Of a DNA stretch of 64,000 nucleotides, positions 1-11,285 are shown one piece after another. The stretch is taken from the NCBI GenBank assembly GCA_946894095.1, contig OX335663.1, forward strand, positions 1,240,001-1,304,000, given 5' to 3'. The DNA comes from Incurvaria masculella. Taxonomy: Eukaryota; Arthropoda; Insecta; Lepidoptera; Incurvariidae. The position numbers and the translations under genes are program-made. Under the pieces are notes generated by a model. That model was not told where the DNA came from. It saw nothing but the letters and a program-made list of their open reading frames with translations, and made no database searches. Every line of letters starts with the position of its first letter. Positions within the stretch are counted from its first letter, which is position 1.

Positions 1-186
1 AATATGGAAAAATCTATTCCATTGTAAATTTTAAGTAGAGATTTGTCCAGGGAAATGTAATAGTTTTTATGTTCATGAAGATAACTTAACTCGATGAAAA
101 TTAATATTACATAATTGGCGAGTTTGCCTAGCAACCATCTTTTCGAGATGGGATCCCCTCCTACCTCTGTACAGCACTGTATAGTC

Positions 187-737
187 TTAAGGTGGCCCAA
201 CCCGGCGGGCCTAACTCATTCGCGGGCACGGTACAAAACCGTGCTGTTGCGCTCTGGGACCTTCTCTGTTTCAAAGAATAAGACAGGCTCCGTGATGGGG
301 AAGATGCAACATGTCCACAAAAAAGACAATGTGCATGGGTGTATGATTTGGTAAGATTTACGAAAATTTTAATTTCAAAACGACTTATAGCGAAAAGTAA
401 ACCACGACCGCTGTAGTCAAAAATCTAACAAAAACCAAATAGATCATAAATCTTGATTAAATAAGCTATGTCTGATGACTAATCTTTTTACGATGTTCTC
501 ACTTTATCATTGCGTAATCCACCTCCAAAGTTATTGTATAAAACGCGCGAAAAATTCGAACTTTCGGACCTTATAACTTAGAATCCAAACACAATTTTAC
601 ACTGCCAACTGTCATCAGACATCTAGTTCGATCAAATAAAGCTATTTTGAGCAAAATTTTGGATCTCTGACAAGAAATATGGGCGTGATCTTCTTTCCCC
701 TTTTGTATGGGGAGATGAGCGGGATGGGCCACCTTAA
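187..737 (+). mobile_element. TTAA MITE family A, copy 1
   Basis: The element is bounded by TTAA on both sides with inverted ends GGTGGCCCA and TGGGCCACC, 551 bp with its flanking TTAAs. TTAA target duplication is typical of piggyBac-like transposons. There is no transposase, so it is non-autonomous. Three more copies occur in this window. Confidence 0.85.
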
Positions 738-886
738 GTACAGTAAAACAATTATGATAATCTTACATTCTAAAGCCTCATTCTACAATTGACAGGTTAC
801 TAATTATACCTTACGCCCGTTTTCAACATGTCCAGTTATATTTCGTAAACATCAATCCGAAACTGCATATTTGTATTTTACCATCT

Positions 887-1238
887 GAGCCGTAGTCCCA
901 GCTGTCACCTAAATTGGCGTTTACGGCAAACTGATCGACTCGCGTTTTCAAATGTATGGAGAAATTGAGGAGCGAGTGCAGTGGGCGTTAAGCAAACTAA
1001 CATTTGCGAGTCCGAGTTTGATTTGACAGCTTACTCAACGTTGCCGTAAATACGTCGAAGTTGCCGTTTACGTCCACTCCGCGTTTTCATACAAATCGGA
1101 AGTCCGAGTTTGACTTTGACAGCTTGAAGAAGTAAACCCACAGAATATCTAGTAAAAACTTGTATGGAGTTTGACGTTTTTACGGAACTTCGAAGTTCCG
1201 TAAACGCCAGTTTAGATGACAAGTGGGACTAGCAGCTC
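887..1238 (+). mobile_element. Long-TIR MITE family B, copy 1
   Basis: Inverted ends carry the core TCACCTAAATTGGCGTTTAC, preceded by a GAGCCG(G)TAGTC motif at both sides. The interior repeats AAGTCCGAGTTTGA-type segments near ATTTGACAGCTT. No coding capacity. Confidence 0.8.
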
Positions 1239-1375
1239 TGTACGTCAGTTCTAGGGCAGGTTAAAGTTGGGAGTTATTTAGCCGGAGCATGAAATAGTTT
1301 TCGTGGTGTAACTAACAGATTTGTCACAATTATATCAAATTTAAAAGTTATGCTCTCAAGTCTAAAATCGTAAAA

Positions 1376-1592
1376 TGCTGCGCTGTATCTCATGAACCGT
1401 AATAGGTAGGCAGCTGAAATTTTTACAGAGTGTGTATTTATTTTGCGGCTATAACAACAAATAGGTAAAATAGAAAAATAATAAAAATTATAGGGGGGTC
1501 CCATACAAAAAACGTGATTTTTTTGTGTTATATCTTGTACGATGGTACGGAACCCTTCGTGTGCGAGTCCGACTCGCACTTGGCCAGTTTTT
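1376..1592 (+). repeat. GGTTCCG/CCGT repeat, 5'-truncated
   Basis: Contains the body CTGTATCTCATGAACCGTAA to GCGAGTCCGACTCGCACTTG but lacks the GGTTCCGTACCC start and the CCGT run. Confidence 0.8.
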
Positions 1593-2521
1593 CGCAATTG
1601 TTTACCCTTGCTATGTACTTAGTCGTGATTCAGCCACGAATTCCGATAACGAAGCACCGACGCCTCCGCAAAGGTGGCGAAAAGTCTACGGACCACAACC
1701 CAATCACTTGTATCTTCTCTCGCTGAACAATAAAAAAATGTGAAAACCTAGACCCCGAAATGGCAGTCTGTGATGTATATCTTACCTATGTACACACACA
1801 CCCACGCCTATTACATAACATGGTGCTTCGCTACCGTCTGCTAACTAAGTCCAACGGAACCTACACCCTGTTGTGCAGAATCATATTCTTTTACAGGATG
1901 TAGGAACTATTAGTACCATCAATGGCACGTTTCAAAAAACCTGATTAAATCTTGGATTATATAACTGTACCACCTACTTGATTTATGAAACAAAATAAAT
2001 AATTTTGAATTTGAATTTGAATATACGTCACTTTCTGATAATGTACTGAAGATAGAGATGGGACTAGTTCGAATGCTTTACAGCATAGCTGACAGTCCGA
2101 AATTAGCATCAAGACTTTGCAATGTAAGCGAACTTTGGCTACCGCTTTAAAAAAAAAGCGAAAACGAAAAGTCAATAACCGCCGTGCTACACATAAACTG
2201 ACAGATAACTTTCGGAACAAAACTCTCAAAAGGACATGGTGAAAACGGGCATAGATGGCAAAAGTACCAATAAGTACATTACCAGACCTAATTTTAAGGT
2301 CATCACTTCCGTTTCACTAAAAATAATAGTATCCATAGCTAAAACACAGAGTACTCCTTGCTCATTTCATAAAGTTTCAGTAGCACCGATTTAAATCAAT
2401 AATTTGTACATTTTAAGCCTTCTATCGGTTTTAACATTAATAGGCATCCATTCAAACTGACCAGAGCCTTCTGTTATCTCAAGCAATTTCTTGGGAAACT
2501 CATTGAGATTACAGTTACTAC
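1593..2521. other. No gene seen; LINE-tail-like end at about 2000
   Basis: AT-rich, no conserved frame. AAAATAAATAATTTTGAATT followed by GAATTTGAA repeats near 1990-2022 resembles a LINE 3' terminus. Confidence 0.5.
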
Positions 2522-2850
2522 TAATACTGTCACCTAAATTGGCGTTTACGCCAAACCGATCGACTGGCGTTTCCAAATGTATGGAGAAATGGAAGAGCAG
2601 TGGGCGTTACTACTTTTAACTAACATTTGCAAGTCCGAGTTTGATTTGACAGCTTGCTCGTCATCGCCGTAAATACGTTGACGGCTGTTTACACCGACTC
2701 CACGTTTTCATACAAATGGGTAGACCGAGTTTGATTTTGACAGCTTGAAGTAAAACCACAGATTAAGTAGTAAACGTTTCTATGGGTTTGACATTTTAAG
2801 TAACATCGAAGTTCCGTAAACACCAATTTAGGTGAGAACTCGGACTGACC
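2522..2850 (+). mobile_element. Long-TIR MITE family B, copy 2
   Basis: Same element with more substitutions and less clear outer ends. It lies just past the XKR stop codon, so the XKR 3'UTR probably runs into it. Confidence 0.75.
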
Positions 2851-2946
2851 ATACTGATGTAGATATACAAAGCACCACCCAACAGTTTTGGTCATGAACT
2901 TTGTGGTTTCTTCATCCAATGGATATTGGAAGAACTCAATTATCGG

Positions 2947-3413
2947 CTAGCTATGTTCGGTTACTTGGTCCGATGTTTTAAATGTAACCATAATCGTATC
3001 CCTAACTGCACCTTTTTTCTTCGGATGAAAACACACATAGTACACTACCATAAACACTAAACCGACGAGGTAAGGCGCGATGCTCAAGACCAGCACCGGG
3101 TAGAAGAAAAAGTCGTCCCTCCCCTGCAGGTACCAGAGCACCGCACACACGACATTCTCTACGAAGCAGACCGTGTAATACACGGCGTAGCGGTACCTCG
3201 TGCGACCCTCCACCGGTATTATGTAAGTGAAGATGTATATCAGGCCCATCACGACGGAGAACGCGAGCTCGCCGACCTTGCTCTGGGAGCAGAAGGGCGA
3301 TCGGTCGACGCACTGCAGCCAGACGGCCATCGCGAATACGTGCACGACGCACGCGACGACCGTCCAGTGCGCGTGGATGGACGCGATCATGGAGATCGCC
3401 GTAATCCGAGACA
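2947..3413 (-). CDS. Xkr: XKR terminal exon
   Basis: Encodes 154 residues from SRITAISMIASIHAHWTVVA to DQVTEHS and a TAG stop; the acceptor is cccccag. It contains at least four hydrophobic segments and ends in a short polar tail with PKKKGAVRDT. A same-frame GTG just before the splice site would mimic a start in a naive ORF call, but the exon join explains it better. Confidence 0.88.
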
Positions 3414-6400
3414 CTGGGGGAGGAAATAGATAATTCTATTATAAATCTTAGAGTTACGAACTCACTAACAATTCAATAAACTGTCAGTGAAAATATAACA
3501 TACAATATATGTAATTGTAATTGATTTTAACATGCACATACCAACTAAAAATATAGTTACTGAAAGGTTTACGAAACAACACAGCAAGATTTTTACCAAT
3601 TTAATAAAAAAGCTGCGAAAGTTTGAGATCAAACGGATAAGTGGTCAAACTAGACCTCCTTTGACCTAATTAAGGCGTAATTTATGACTTAGTTAATTTT
3701 TTTTTTATTATTCAGTTAGAAAAAGGGTCGACTCATTAGAACTTAGGTCAAAGGTTATGACAGCCGGAACCTACCCTCGCCCGTCAGTTCGTCTGTTTTA
3801 CAAGACGTTTATTGACGTCGCTCTGTGGAACTTGCATCTCTTATTCCTTCCCTTGCTACCTATATCCAGAGCACCCACCGCAGAGAATCAGAGCAGCCCC
3901 TAGTGGTTATTAGGGACTTTTGAGAACGAACCGTTTTTCCAACTCATTTCTTTGCCGCACCGTCAGGATATGGAACTGTCTACCGGCGGATGCCTTTTCT
4001 CATACCTATAGCCTGGGAGTCTTCAAGGGTAATTTGAACGAACTCGATAGCTCAGCGATAGTCTGCAAATCTGCTGGTATGGAGCCTAGCTGATTTGGCT
4101 TATCTAACCACCTTTGGTCCTCAGCTCAGCCGTTTTTTCACTAAAGTTGTCCTGACGATGCCTATGGCATTGGAGGCAATACATGTCAGCCCAGTACGAC
4201 ATCGCGCACTGAGAAACCGTAAGTTTGACAAATATTACACACAGCCACGGTGTAAACTTGAGAATACAAAATTGTTTTATTGTAACCCGAATTTATGTAT
4301 TTATGTAATTAAAATTGAGTAAAAGTTCGAAAGCTCATGGGCGTCGTCGGGCACCTTAAGAGGTCCTGGCGTACGCCATATGCCGCGCTTTACATAAAAA
4401 AAAAGTCCCGACGAAGGCACTCACGCGTGACGAGGAAGTGCCACAGTATCTGCAGCGCGGTGCCGCACCAGCTCATGTTGCGCTTGTCGTCCTGCGCGAA
4501 GCGGATCGCGCGCTGGTACGCCGCCAGGCACCAGCCCATGCACACGATGGACGAACCGATCGACAGCAGCTGATGCACTGCAAACGGAACGGATTTCAAC
4601 TTGCAAGCCTGCACCGCGTACTAGCGGCTCGAAGTGCTTCCATGCCAGAGATTGTGAGTTCGATCTTTTTATGAACATTTATGAATATTTATCTAATCTG
4701 AGAACACACGGCACCAGCGCAAGGCAAGGAACGAGCGGCTCGTAGCCTAGTGGCGCGGGGACTGGCCTAGCGTACCAGAGGCCTGGGTTCAATACCGACA
4801 TGCACCACTGTCATTCTCTTTCCGAGTTCGATAAGTGCATTTCGTCACGAATGCGAGCTGCTCCATGGTTCGGATTCCATGTAAAACTGTAGGTCCCCTT
4901 CCCCTACTAGGTGGTAGGGTTTAAGCCCGCCCGGGTTAGTACCATCGCATTGGATGAACAGATGGTCAAAGCGGCAATGAAAAATTGTCCGTGTTTTCCA
5001 TCCAGTCCAATGTAGCCGTGCTCATAAAGGGAAGGTCCTGGCATGGCACCAAATTCCTTCGGGAATGTGGTGTATTGGGCTAATATCATAACAGTAGTTG
5101 TGTGGGATTAGCCATCCATGTCAGGTCGCATAAAAAAAAAAAAAACCAAAACTTGGCAGCTTACGGTTATTACACTTCTTGACTTTAGTAATGCATTTAA
5201 CATGGTCGGCTTTGACATTCTACTGGCAGTTCTTGAATCTCTCCTCGTTTCACAGCAGGTACTGGAATGGTTCAAATCTTATCTTATAGGCTGCCAGCAG
5301 AGAGTTCATAGAGTTTTATCTTTAAATTATACCTAGATCATCAATCTACATATTAAATTATTTTATTATCTAAATTTGTTAAAGATTGAAGGCCCTCAAA
5401 CTACCAACCCTGCACCAAAGACGGATGCGAGGCGATTTAATAGAAGTGTATAAAATGCTTACTGAGAAATACAACTGTGAAGCAATGAAGGAAATGTTCA
5501 CACTTAAGGCCCTGGTACTAGCCAAATCGCAAAGTTAGGCGAGGCACCCCAAGTTAACTAACTAAGTCTGACGATTAGAAGTGTCATTCTTACAATATAT
5601 GATTCCTTGTCTAGGAATCAACCTATTTTCGTTAATGTATGTTTCCTTTTTCTATACAAAATTAATTGCGGAAACTGTGTCCATTTCCGAACTTTTTTGA
5701 CTAAATGTAGAAATCTAAAAGCAAATGGAATTTTTTGTTTATGCATATATGCTGTTTTTGCTTATATCTAGAAATCGAATTACTTTCGGATTTCTAATGA
5801 GAAAAATCAACTTTTTTATTATTCATTAATATTTAAATAAATGATGGAATCAAAAAATATTAACAATCCATTATCAGTCTGGAGTTCTATTTGGATTTGC
5901 TGAAGCGTTTCACTACATATTATTACATTTGTTAAAAGGTGTATTTGTATGGCGCGAGTAGTTGGCTAGTCCTAGCGCCTTAATCATAACACTCACCTGC
6001 GTGGCCACACTCAAAAACTGAATAAAACAGAACACAAAACCAACACACGGAAGCACTTCATAACCAACAGAGTGGTTGACGATTAGAACCAACTTCCAGA
6101 GGACATTATAAGTGCAAACAACACTAATCAATTTCATCGTTTGGACGCTTATCTAAATAAATACATTTTTAAAATAAGTAACTAAGTGAACTGAACCGAT
6201 TAAGTGGAAAAAAAAAGGTGTTAATATATCAATGAACTATGTACTCGATTTAGACACATCAGCCTAGGCTGCCTGTCTAATAAAAAAAAAAAAAATTAAA
6301 AGTTGTTTTACCTACGGCATTATCAAACTGAACGCAATCGGCCTTAACATAAAAAAAACTATAAGAGGGAACCTCTGTAGGGCTCCAGCCGGCGGTAAAG

Positions 6401-8422
6401 CAGCGCCAGCTGCAGCGCGTGCTGCGGCGCCGCCTCCAGGAAGCACTCGACCACGCGCAGCAGCGCCGCGTCCGACTCCTCCTTCAGCATGAGCCGGTAG
6501 TAGCGGCGCTGAGACGCGGGGTCCCCGCGCTGAGACGCGGGGTCCCCGCGCCGCGCCGCTCGGCGCGATTTCACCGCATAGCTAGCGCGTCAAAGAATAC
6601 AATATACTGTCATTGGATCATGAAGCTTCTGATGAATTCCAGAGCGATATTCGTTCGAGATGATGTGCGGTATTATTAATCAAATGACAGACGCATACTC
6701 TCATGTTCTATAATTGTGTATCAAAACAGGGAGTTCAAGTCATGACCAGAATTCAGCATTAACAGAGTCGATACCTGTCAATTTTCCATACTATGAGCGA
6801 TAACTGTTATGCTAGGTTTCTAAAATGTGTTATAGAAAGCCTGTATGTATGTCTGTATGTTTTCGTTTATTTAATGTATCTTTTAGTTTGGAAAATATTG
6901 GAAAAAGTTGTCTTTTTTTACGTTCATTGTCGATTTTTCTGCTTAGTTTTTATAACCGTGCATGGTAAGGGGTCAAGTTTAGTTTATTTATTAGTAAAAA
7001 AATCTAATCTCACATGAGCGCGTCCGCAAAGCGTAATATGGGTGCCATCTGGAAGACGAGCACGAATATCCGGAGCAGCTTAACTTTGGTGAATGTATTG
7101 GATATAGAGTCTTCGCGAGGTTTATCCTGTGCGTACCTGCAATACACACATACCAATGTTTTTTATATTGAGTGATTTATTTATGTCACCAACGGCATTC
7201 AAGGCGCATCCCTTTCATATGTGATGAGAACTGCCTGAATTAGGTGCAATGATACGAGGAGGCGTCTGCAAAATTTATATTATAGATATCTAATTAAGCA
7301 CTTCCCACAAGTTTTCGAGCGGAGACAACATTGTGATTATTTTAATAGGAAGTGCATATTTATTTTAAATGCTTGAGATACGGGGCAGATGTGTGCATTG
7401 CAATTATGAAATTGAATTATTATTAATTATTAAAATTAAATTGTTTTGTTCTGTCTTATACACATCAAGCTTGGTACATGACTCATGCTAAAAAGTAAAT
7501 GCCAACGCTAACAGGACAAATAACTGTATGGTTTAAAATGTATGGTCCCAAACACAGGATACATTGATATCTATTTTTATGAAACTAACTGAATATGGAT
7601 GGCTAATACCAGACCCACCACACCGCATTCCCGAGGGAATAAGGTGCCGTGCCAGGACCTTCCATTTATGAGCACAGCTACATTGAGTGGAAATCACGGA
7701 CAATCTGTCATCACGGCTTCAACCATCTTTTCATCCAATGCTTCCTGAGCAACGTGCTGCTCATGATTCGAACTCATTCATCAACAATTACTTATTTTTA
7801 TGTGATTTTCCCTACTTATTAGGCGATGGTGTATACGAGCTGTACTGCATTGGCTTCACTGAATGAAAGATGTACTTACATGCGAACGGAGATGGCCGTG
7901 TTGATGAAAGCAGGCACCAGGATGAATGCGAGAGTCCAGACGAACTCCTGTATCAGTCCACCCAAGTAGTACCTGAGTTCAATATCGGTGATAAGAAAAT
8001 GTTAGTACAAGTTCAAAATTGATATCGTGTTTGATGAAAAGCTCGTTTGTGAGACCAAGTATAAATTTGCTAACTGAAACTCACAGTTATAACCTTATCT
8101 TTTGGATGGATCGGCATGATAAATTTGCACCTTTATACTAAGACTGTGTTGTTGCTTGTAGACCTTGCCATAAATGTTTTTGAAGCAGATTATGTATAAA
8201 ATATATTTCAGTTGCAGAAAGAAAAAAAGGCGCGAAAAAAGTTGGCAGGCCACCTCACCTCGCCGCTACGTTGCTGTCCACAGCCAAGTCCACCAGGTGT
8301 CCGATGATCGCGTACACGTACATGAGGATATCGAGTCGGGAGACGTGGATGTTCTCGGGCATTCGGTCCGTCTCGTCCACCGAGTAGCCGTTGCGAAGCA
8401 TTTCCTTGACCGCGCGCGGCAT
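2947..8422 (-). CDS. Xkr: XK-related (XKR) membrane protein gene, six coding exons
   Basis: Exons on the minus strand are 8422-8259, 7972-7880, 7136-7014, 6581-6373, 4577-4425 and 3413-2947, totalling 1209 nt (402 residues plus stop). All introns start GT and end AG, and the split codons rejoin at every junction. Family-typical stretches are LDILMYVYAIIGHLVDLAVD in the first membrane region, FVLVFQMAPILRFADAL, ECFLEAAPQHALQLALLYR, QLLSIGSSIVCMGWCLAAYQ, LQILWHFLVTLSRITAIS and ENVVCAVLWYL. XKR proteins are multi-pass; some relatives scramble plasma-membrane phospholipids and XK itself pairs with VPS13A. Which role this one has cannot be read from sequence. No clear caspase-cleavage tail is seen after the last membrane segment. 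The start is the ATG of MPRAVKEML, which follows a possible 5'UTR splice acceptor (ctccag). Family assignment rests on motif recall, not a search. Confidence 0.88.
3880..4095 (+). mobile_element. LINE ORF2 C-terminal fragment
   Basis: Frame text includes SFLCRTVRIWN-like and HTYSLGVFKGNLNELDSSAI, matching the fragment at 24985-25290. It lies in the XKR last intron. Confidence 0.7.
4337..4404 (+). mobile_element. LINE 3' tail in XKR intron
   Basis: Matches the last about 60 bp of the element at 18640-19873, including the GTACGCCATATGCCGCGC box, and ends in A9. A heavily 5'-truncated insertion whose tail stops 14 bp from the GT donor bases of XKR exon 5. Confidence 0.8.
4425..4577 (-). CDS. 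Xkr: XKR exon 5
   Basis: Encodes (V)HQLLSIGSSIVCMGWCLA, AYQRAIRFAQDDKRNMSWCG and TALQILWHFLVT(L). The acceptor is tttgcag and the donor is GTGAGT. A LINE 3' tail with a poly(A) run on the plus strand ends about 20 bp beyond the donor. Confidence 0.87.
4733..5145 (+). mobile_element. tRNA-derived SINE (family S), full copy
   Basis: The head has Pol III-like boxes: A box TAGCCTAGTGGCGCGGGG and B box GGGTTCAATACC. The body of about 330 bp ends TTAGCCATCCATGTCAGGT then poly(A). At least 15 more copies or pieces are in this window. It lies in the XKR intron between exons 4 and 5. Confidence 0.85.
5146..5515 (+). mobile_element. Decayed LINE RT pieces in XKR intron
   Basis: 5150-5336 encodes LLDFSNAFNMVGFDILLAVL and SYLIGCQQRV (RT motif). 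5390-5512 holds LKLPTLHQRRMRGDLIEVYK, a common LINE C-terminal motif. Only remnants; the first directly follows a SINE poly(A). Confidence 0.7.
5516..6372. other. XKR intron sequence, mostly unassigned
   Basis: Begins with CCCTGGTACTAGCCAAA, text shared with about 42602-42660, so an unidentified repeat lies here. The remainder is AT-rich with no feature seen. Confidence 0.5.
6373..6581 (-). CDS. Xkr: XKR exon 4, with internal 21-bp duplication
   Basis: Encodes YAVKSRRAARR, then GDPASQR twice in tandem, then RYYRLMLKEESDAALLRVVE and CFLEAAPQHALQLALLYRRL. The EAAPQ..LQL signature is a hallmark of the family. The acceptor is ctag. The donor is the weak GTTCCC, followed by a run of T on the minus strand. 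The 7-residue repeat is an exact 21-bp duplication in a loop region. Confidence 0.85.
7014..7136 (-). CDS. Xkr: XKR exon 3
   Basis: Encodes YAQDKPREDSISNTF then KVKLLRIFVLVFQMAPILR and FADAL(I). The acceptor is attgcag and the donor is GTGAGA. The QMAPILRFADAL stretch matches the conserved cytoplasmic-face region of XKR proteins. Seven T residues (minus strand) lie about 10 nt into the following intron. Confidence 0.85.
7590..7745 (-). mobile_element. SINE family S, diverged fragment
   Basis: GGATGGCTAATACCAGACCC, CATTCCCGAGGGAATAAGGT and ATCTTTTCATCCAATGC in SINE order, many changes. In the XKR intron between exons 2 and 3. Confidence 0.7.
7880..7972 (-). CDS. Xkr: XKR exon 2
   Basis: Encodes YYLGGLIQEFVWTLAFILVP and a short follow-on ending VR(M). 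The acceptor is ctcag and the donor is GTAAGT. It is phase 2 at both ends, so it joins exons 1 and 3 in frame. This exon is too short to stand out as an open frame alone. Confidence 0.85.
8259..8422 (-). CDS. Xkr: XKR exon 1 (start codon)
   Basis: Encodes MPRAVKEML through DLAVDSNVAA and the first two bases of an Arg codon; the donor is GTGAGG. It holds the N-terminal tail and the first hydrophobic segment. A plausible acceptor a few bases upstream of the ATG suggests an untranslated exon further up. Confidence 0.85.
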
Positions 8423-8752
8423 TTTCCTGGAGCACGGAGAGGTTAGGGCACAAACTCTTGTTTGGATACGTGTTCCTGTAAATACTACTGGTACTGTGCG
8501 GTTGGGGATAAGGATTGTGGTGCATGTAAAGCGAATTTTACGTATAAACAACGCCGGAATTAAAGAGTGCTCGCCTTTCTGAAGAAATCATACAAAGCCG
8601 ACAAATCTGACAAATGACAACCACGACGTTATTTTATTCTGTGGTGACAACAACTGACAAGCTCTCACGATACGAACAAGCTACCAACCAACCGACCGCG
8701 TAAGAGTGTTCAGTCTCGAAGAGCTCTATTGTAGTATTCACTAGAAAACTAA

Positions 8753-9332
8753 TAGTACGAGAGCGGACCGTCGTCAACCCTACGTCATCGAGTAACACCA
8801 TGGGACCCATTTGTGGTTGTGCGGATTAGAATAGGCTTCCTAAAAATACTAGGTTGCCTGACCCAAACCTGGAACGTTTTGTGCAGTAGGTAATATTAAA
8901 TCACTTTTTTGGTAGAATTTAACGTCATCGAGTAACAACATGAGACCTAGCACAATCGGTAAAGGTCATCAAGAAAAGCTAAAAAAAAGTAGGTTGGCTC
9001 GTCCTACCCTGGCACGTTCTGAGGTTGGCCGGTTTTAAAATGTCAAAAAATAAAAAAAAATACGTCATCGAGTAACAAGATGACAATACCACCATTCGAT
9101 AGTCTTATGAACATACTTCATAAAAAAATTAGGTTGGCTGCCCTCAGCCTGGCACGTTTCCTACGCGGCCATGTTGAACGTCGGATGCGCCCAGTTCTTA
9201 TATTCATCAATTGTTAAATTAATATAATATAACAGTTTTGTGATATGTCTATCTATAAACAGTGATGTTTTTATTGATCAGAACTCATCTTGAATAGGGT
9301 AAAAAAAACCAAAATGAAATATTTGTGATATA
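8753..9332 (+). repeat. Left inverted arm
   Basis: Three internal subrepeats start near 8778, 8921 and 9061 with the TCGAGTAACA motif. See the parent element. Confidence 0.9.
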
Positions 9333-9520
9333 GGTACTGATTGATTACGTGATATTAGGGCATTGTCGTATCTAATTATTAACTAAGTTTAACTCAAGTT
9401 AACTTTAGGTTATGATGCACATAGTTCCGCATACTTGAAGAGTAAAAACCGGAAGTTTCATATACATATGCTTTCGGAATCTACCGTATGGATCATTCAA
9501 CGTAGGGAATCGCAACTCCA

Positions 9521-10254
9521 GTCAGCCCATGCCTACGGCATTAGAGGCGCACGCTTTAAATTCTGCCACGGGCCTCGTTATTACAAAATTTTAATCAGAT
9601 TGTATGTAAACATAACGTAATGAAGATTTTTTAATAGTCATAATAAAATAAATCGCCACAAAACTTAAACCCATAAGTGAAGTATCTCAAAGTTACTATT
9701 CTTTAATTCACATGAATTTAGGGTAAATATTCTAGAGTATATTTCCATTCTTTAAACATTTCAATGTATATGTTTTCTATAAATATATACGCAACGTTGC
9801 CGGGTCTATACAAAAGTACATGTCCACATCGTCACTCACATATTAAGGAAGTTTAGTAAGCTTTGGCGTCACTCTCTTTTCTTTATTTACGTATCTCTTT
9901 TAATTTATCGTAACAAAGTTGCAATGTATCCAAACCGAAGCGGAATTTTAAATTAACAGCTCTTAAGTCGTAGGTATAGTTTAAATAATACCTGAAAAGC
10001 TCTGTAAAAATATTTATGTATTAGTTATAGAAAACATATACATTTATATGTTTAAAGGATGGAAATAACCATGAATATTTAACCTAAAGTCCTGTGAATA
10101 AAAGAATAGTAACTTTGTGGCGATTTATTTTATTATGACTATTAAAATTCTTCATTACATTAGGTTTACATTCAATCAAATTTGAATTATGTAATGAGGA
10201 GCTCCGTCGCCGAATGTAAAGCGTGCGCCTCTAATCTCGTAGGCATGGGCTGAC
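9521..10254. mobile_element. Palindromic element inside the 8.9-kb structure
   Basis: Ends GTCAGCCCATGCC and GGCATGGGCTGAC begin arms of about 250 bp that share GCGTGCG at the outside and ACATATACATTT-type text further in. The loop of about 230 bp is AT-rich. No open frame of note. Confidence 0.75.
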
Positions 10255-10261
10255 AGGGGTT

Positions 10262-10435
10262 GAAGAAAGGACCTTAAAGCGATGCACACTCCAGTGGCAA
10301 CAAGAAAACATTTTAAAACCTGTGTACGATTTAGTCCTTCTGATGAGTTATTATTCTTACAGCAAAAAAAACGACATAATATTAAACCTTTAAATGCTAC
10401 CACCTACAAAAAAATAAGAGTACAATGGTTTGAGA
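10262..10435 (+). repeat. Dispersed repeat shared with 58965-59150
   Basis: See the matching copy. It fills the gap between the palindromic element and the minus-strand RTE piece. Confidence 0.65.
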
Positions 10436-11285
10436 ACAGTCAGTCAATCCGTCAGCGTGTTTGCGACCACTGTGGGACATACGCCTCTCCAATCCTTCTC
10501 CAGTCCTACCGGCCCTCAGCGGTACGGACCCACTGCTTTCCCCGACGCACTTGATGCCGTCTTTCCACCTGGTGGGTGGTTTTCCCACACTCCGTTTGCC
10601 TGTCCACGGCCGCCAGTGTAGGACACGGTTACTCTAACGGTCGTCATCTCGTCGGCTGACGTGACCAGCCCACTCATAACTGGGAGGACGCACTGGTCAT
10701 ATGTTCGGGTCTTTAAATTTTGCGAAAGGTCAGACCTCAGAGCGAATTTAAGCTTTCCGAAGGCAGCCCAACCCAGTTGAATCCGTCGCTTAGCCTCCAA
10801 AGACAGTCTTTGTATACCAAGCCGCAGGATTTGACCGAGATAACAATTTGTCCTCCCGTCATACCCTCAGTCGCCATGACCTTGATTTTATCCCGGTTCA
10901 TCTTCAGACCTACCTATCTTTCTACTACTTATCTTTATAAAGGTCTTCCAGCATTGTTTGAAGCTGAACTCGGGAATTTGACACAAGAACAATGTGATCG
11001 GCGAAGCGAAGATGACTGAGGAAAATATTAATTAACGTTGATACCCATGTTGTCCCATTCAAGCGTCTTGAACACATATTCCGATGCGCTTGTGAAGAGC
11101 TTGGGTGAGATCACATCCCCCTGCCTAACGCCTTTAGCAAGAGGGATGGGTTGGGTATTTTAATGAAGCCTCACAGTCATCGTCGCGGACCGATACAGAT
11201 TTCGGAGTACCTCGATGTAGCGGTGGTCGATTCTACACCTCAGGAGGGAGTTTTCGACAGCCCATTTTTCAGCTGGCTGGATCAC
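10436..11285 (-). mobile_element. RTE-type LINE fragment, minus strand
   Basis: On the minus strand, broken frames give WAVENSLLRCRIDHRYIEVL, RNLYRSATMTVRL, a decayed FADD region, then IQLGWAAFGKLKFALRSDL and RTYDQCVLPVM, all typical of the RT and post-RT regions of RTE-clade LINEs. Frameshifts and a short gap relative to the plus-strand copy show it is dead. It points away from the plus-strand copy at 12.1-15.1 kb. Confidence 0.75.

Noticed and set aside
115..354. 79-codon plus-strand frame
   Set aside because: It lies mostly in MITE A and reappears as broken frames in the other copies; no codon or domain signal.
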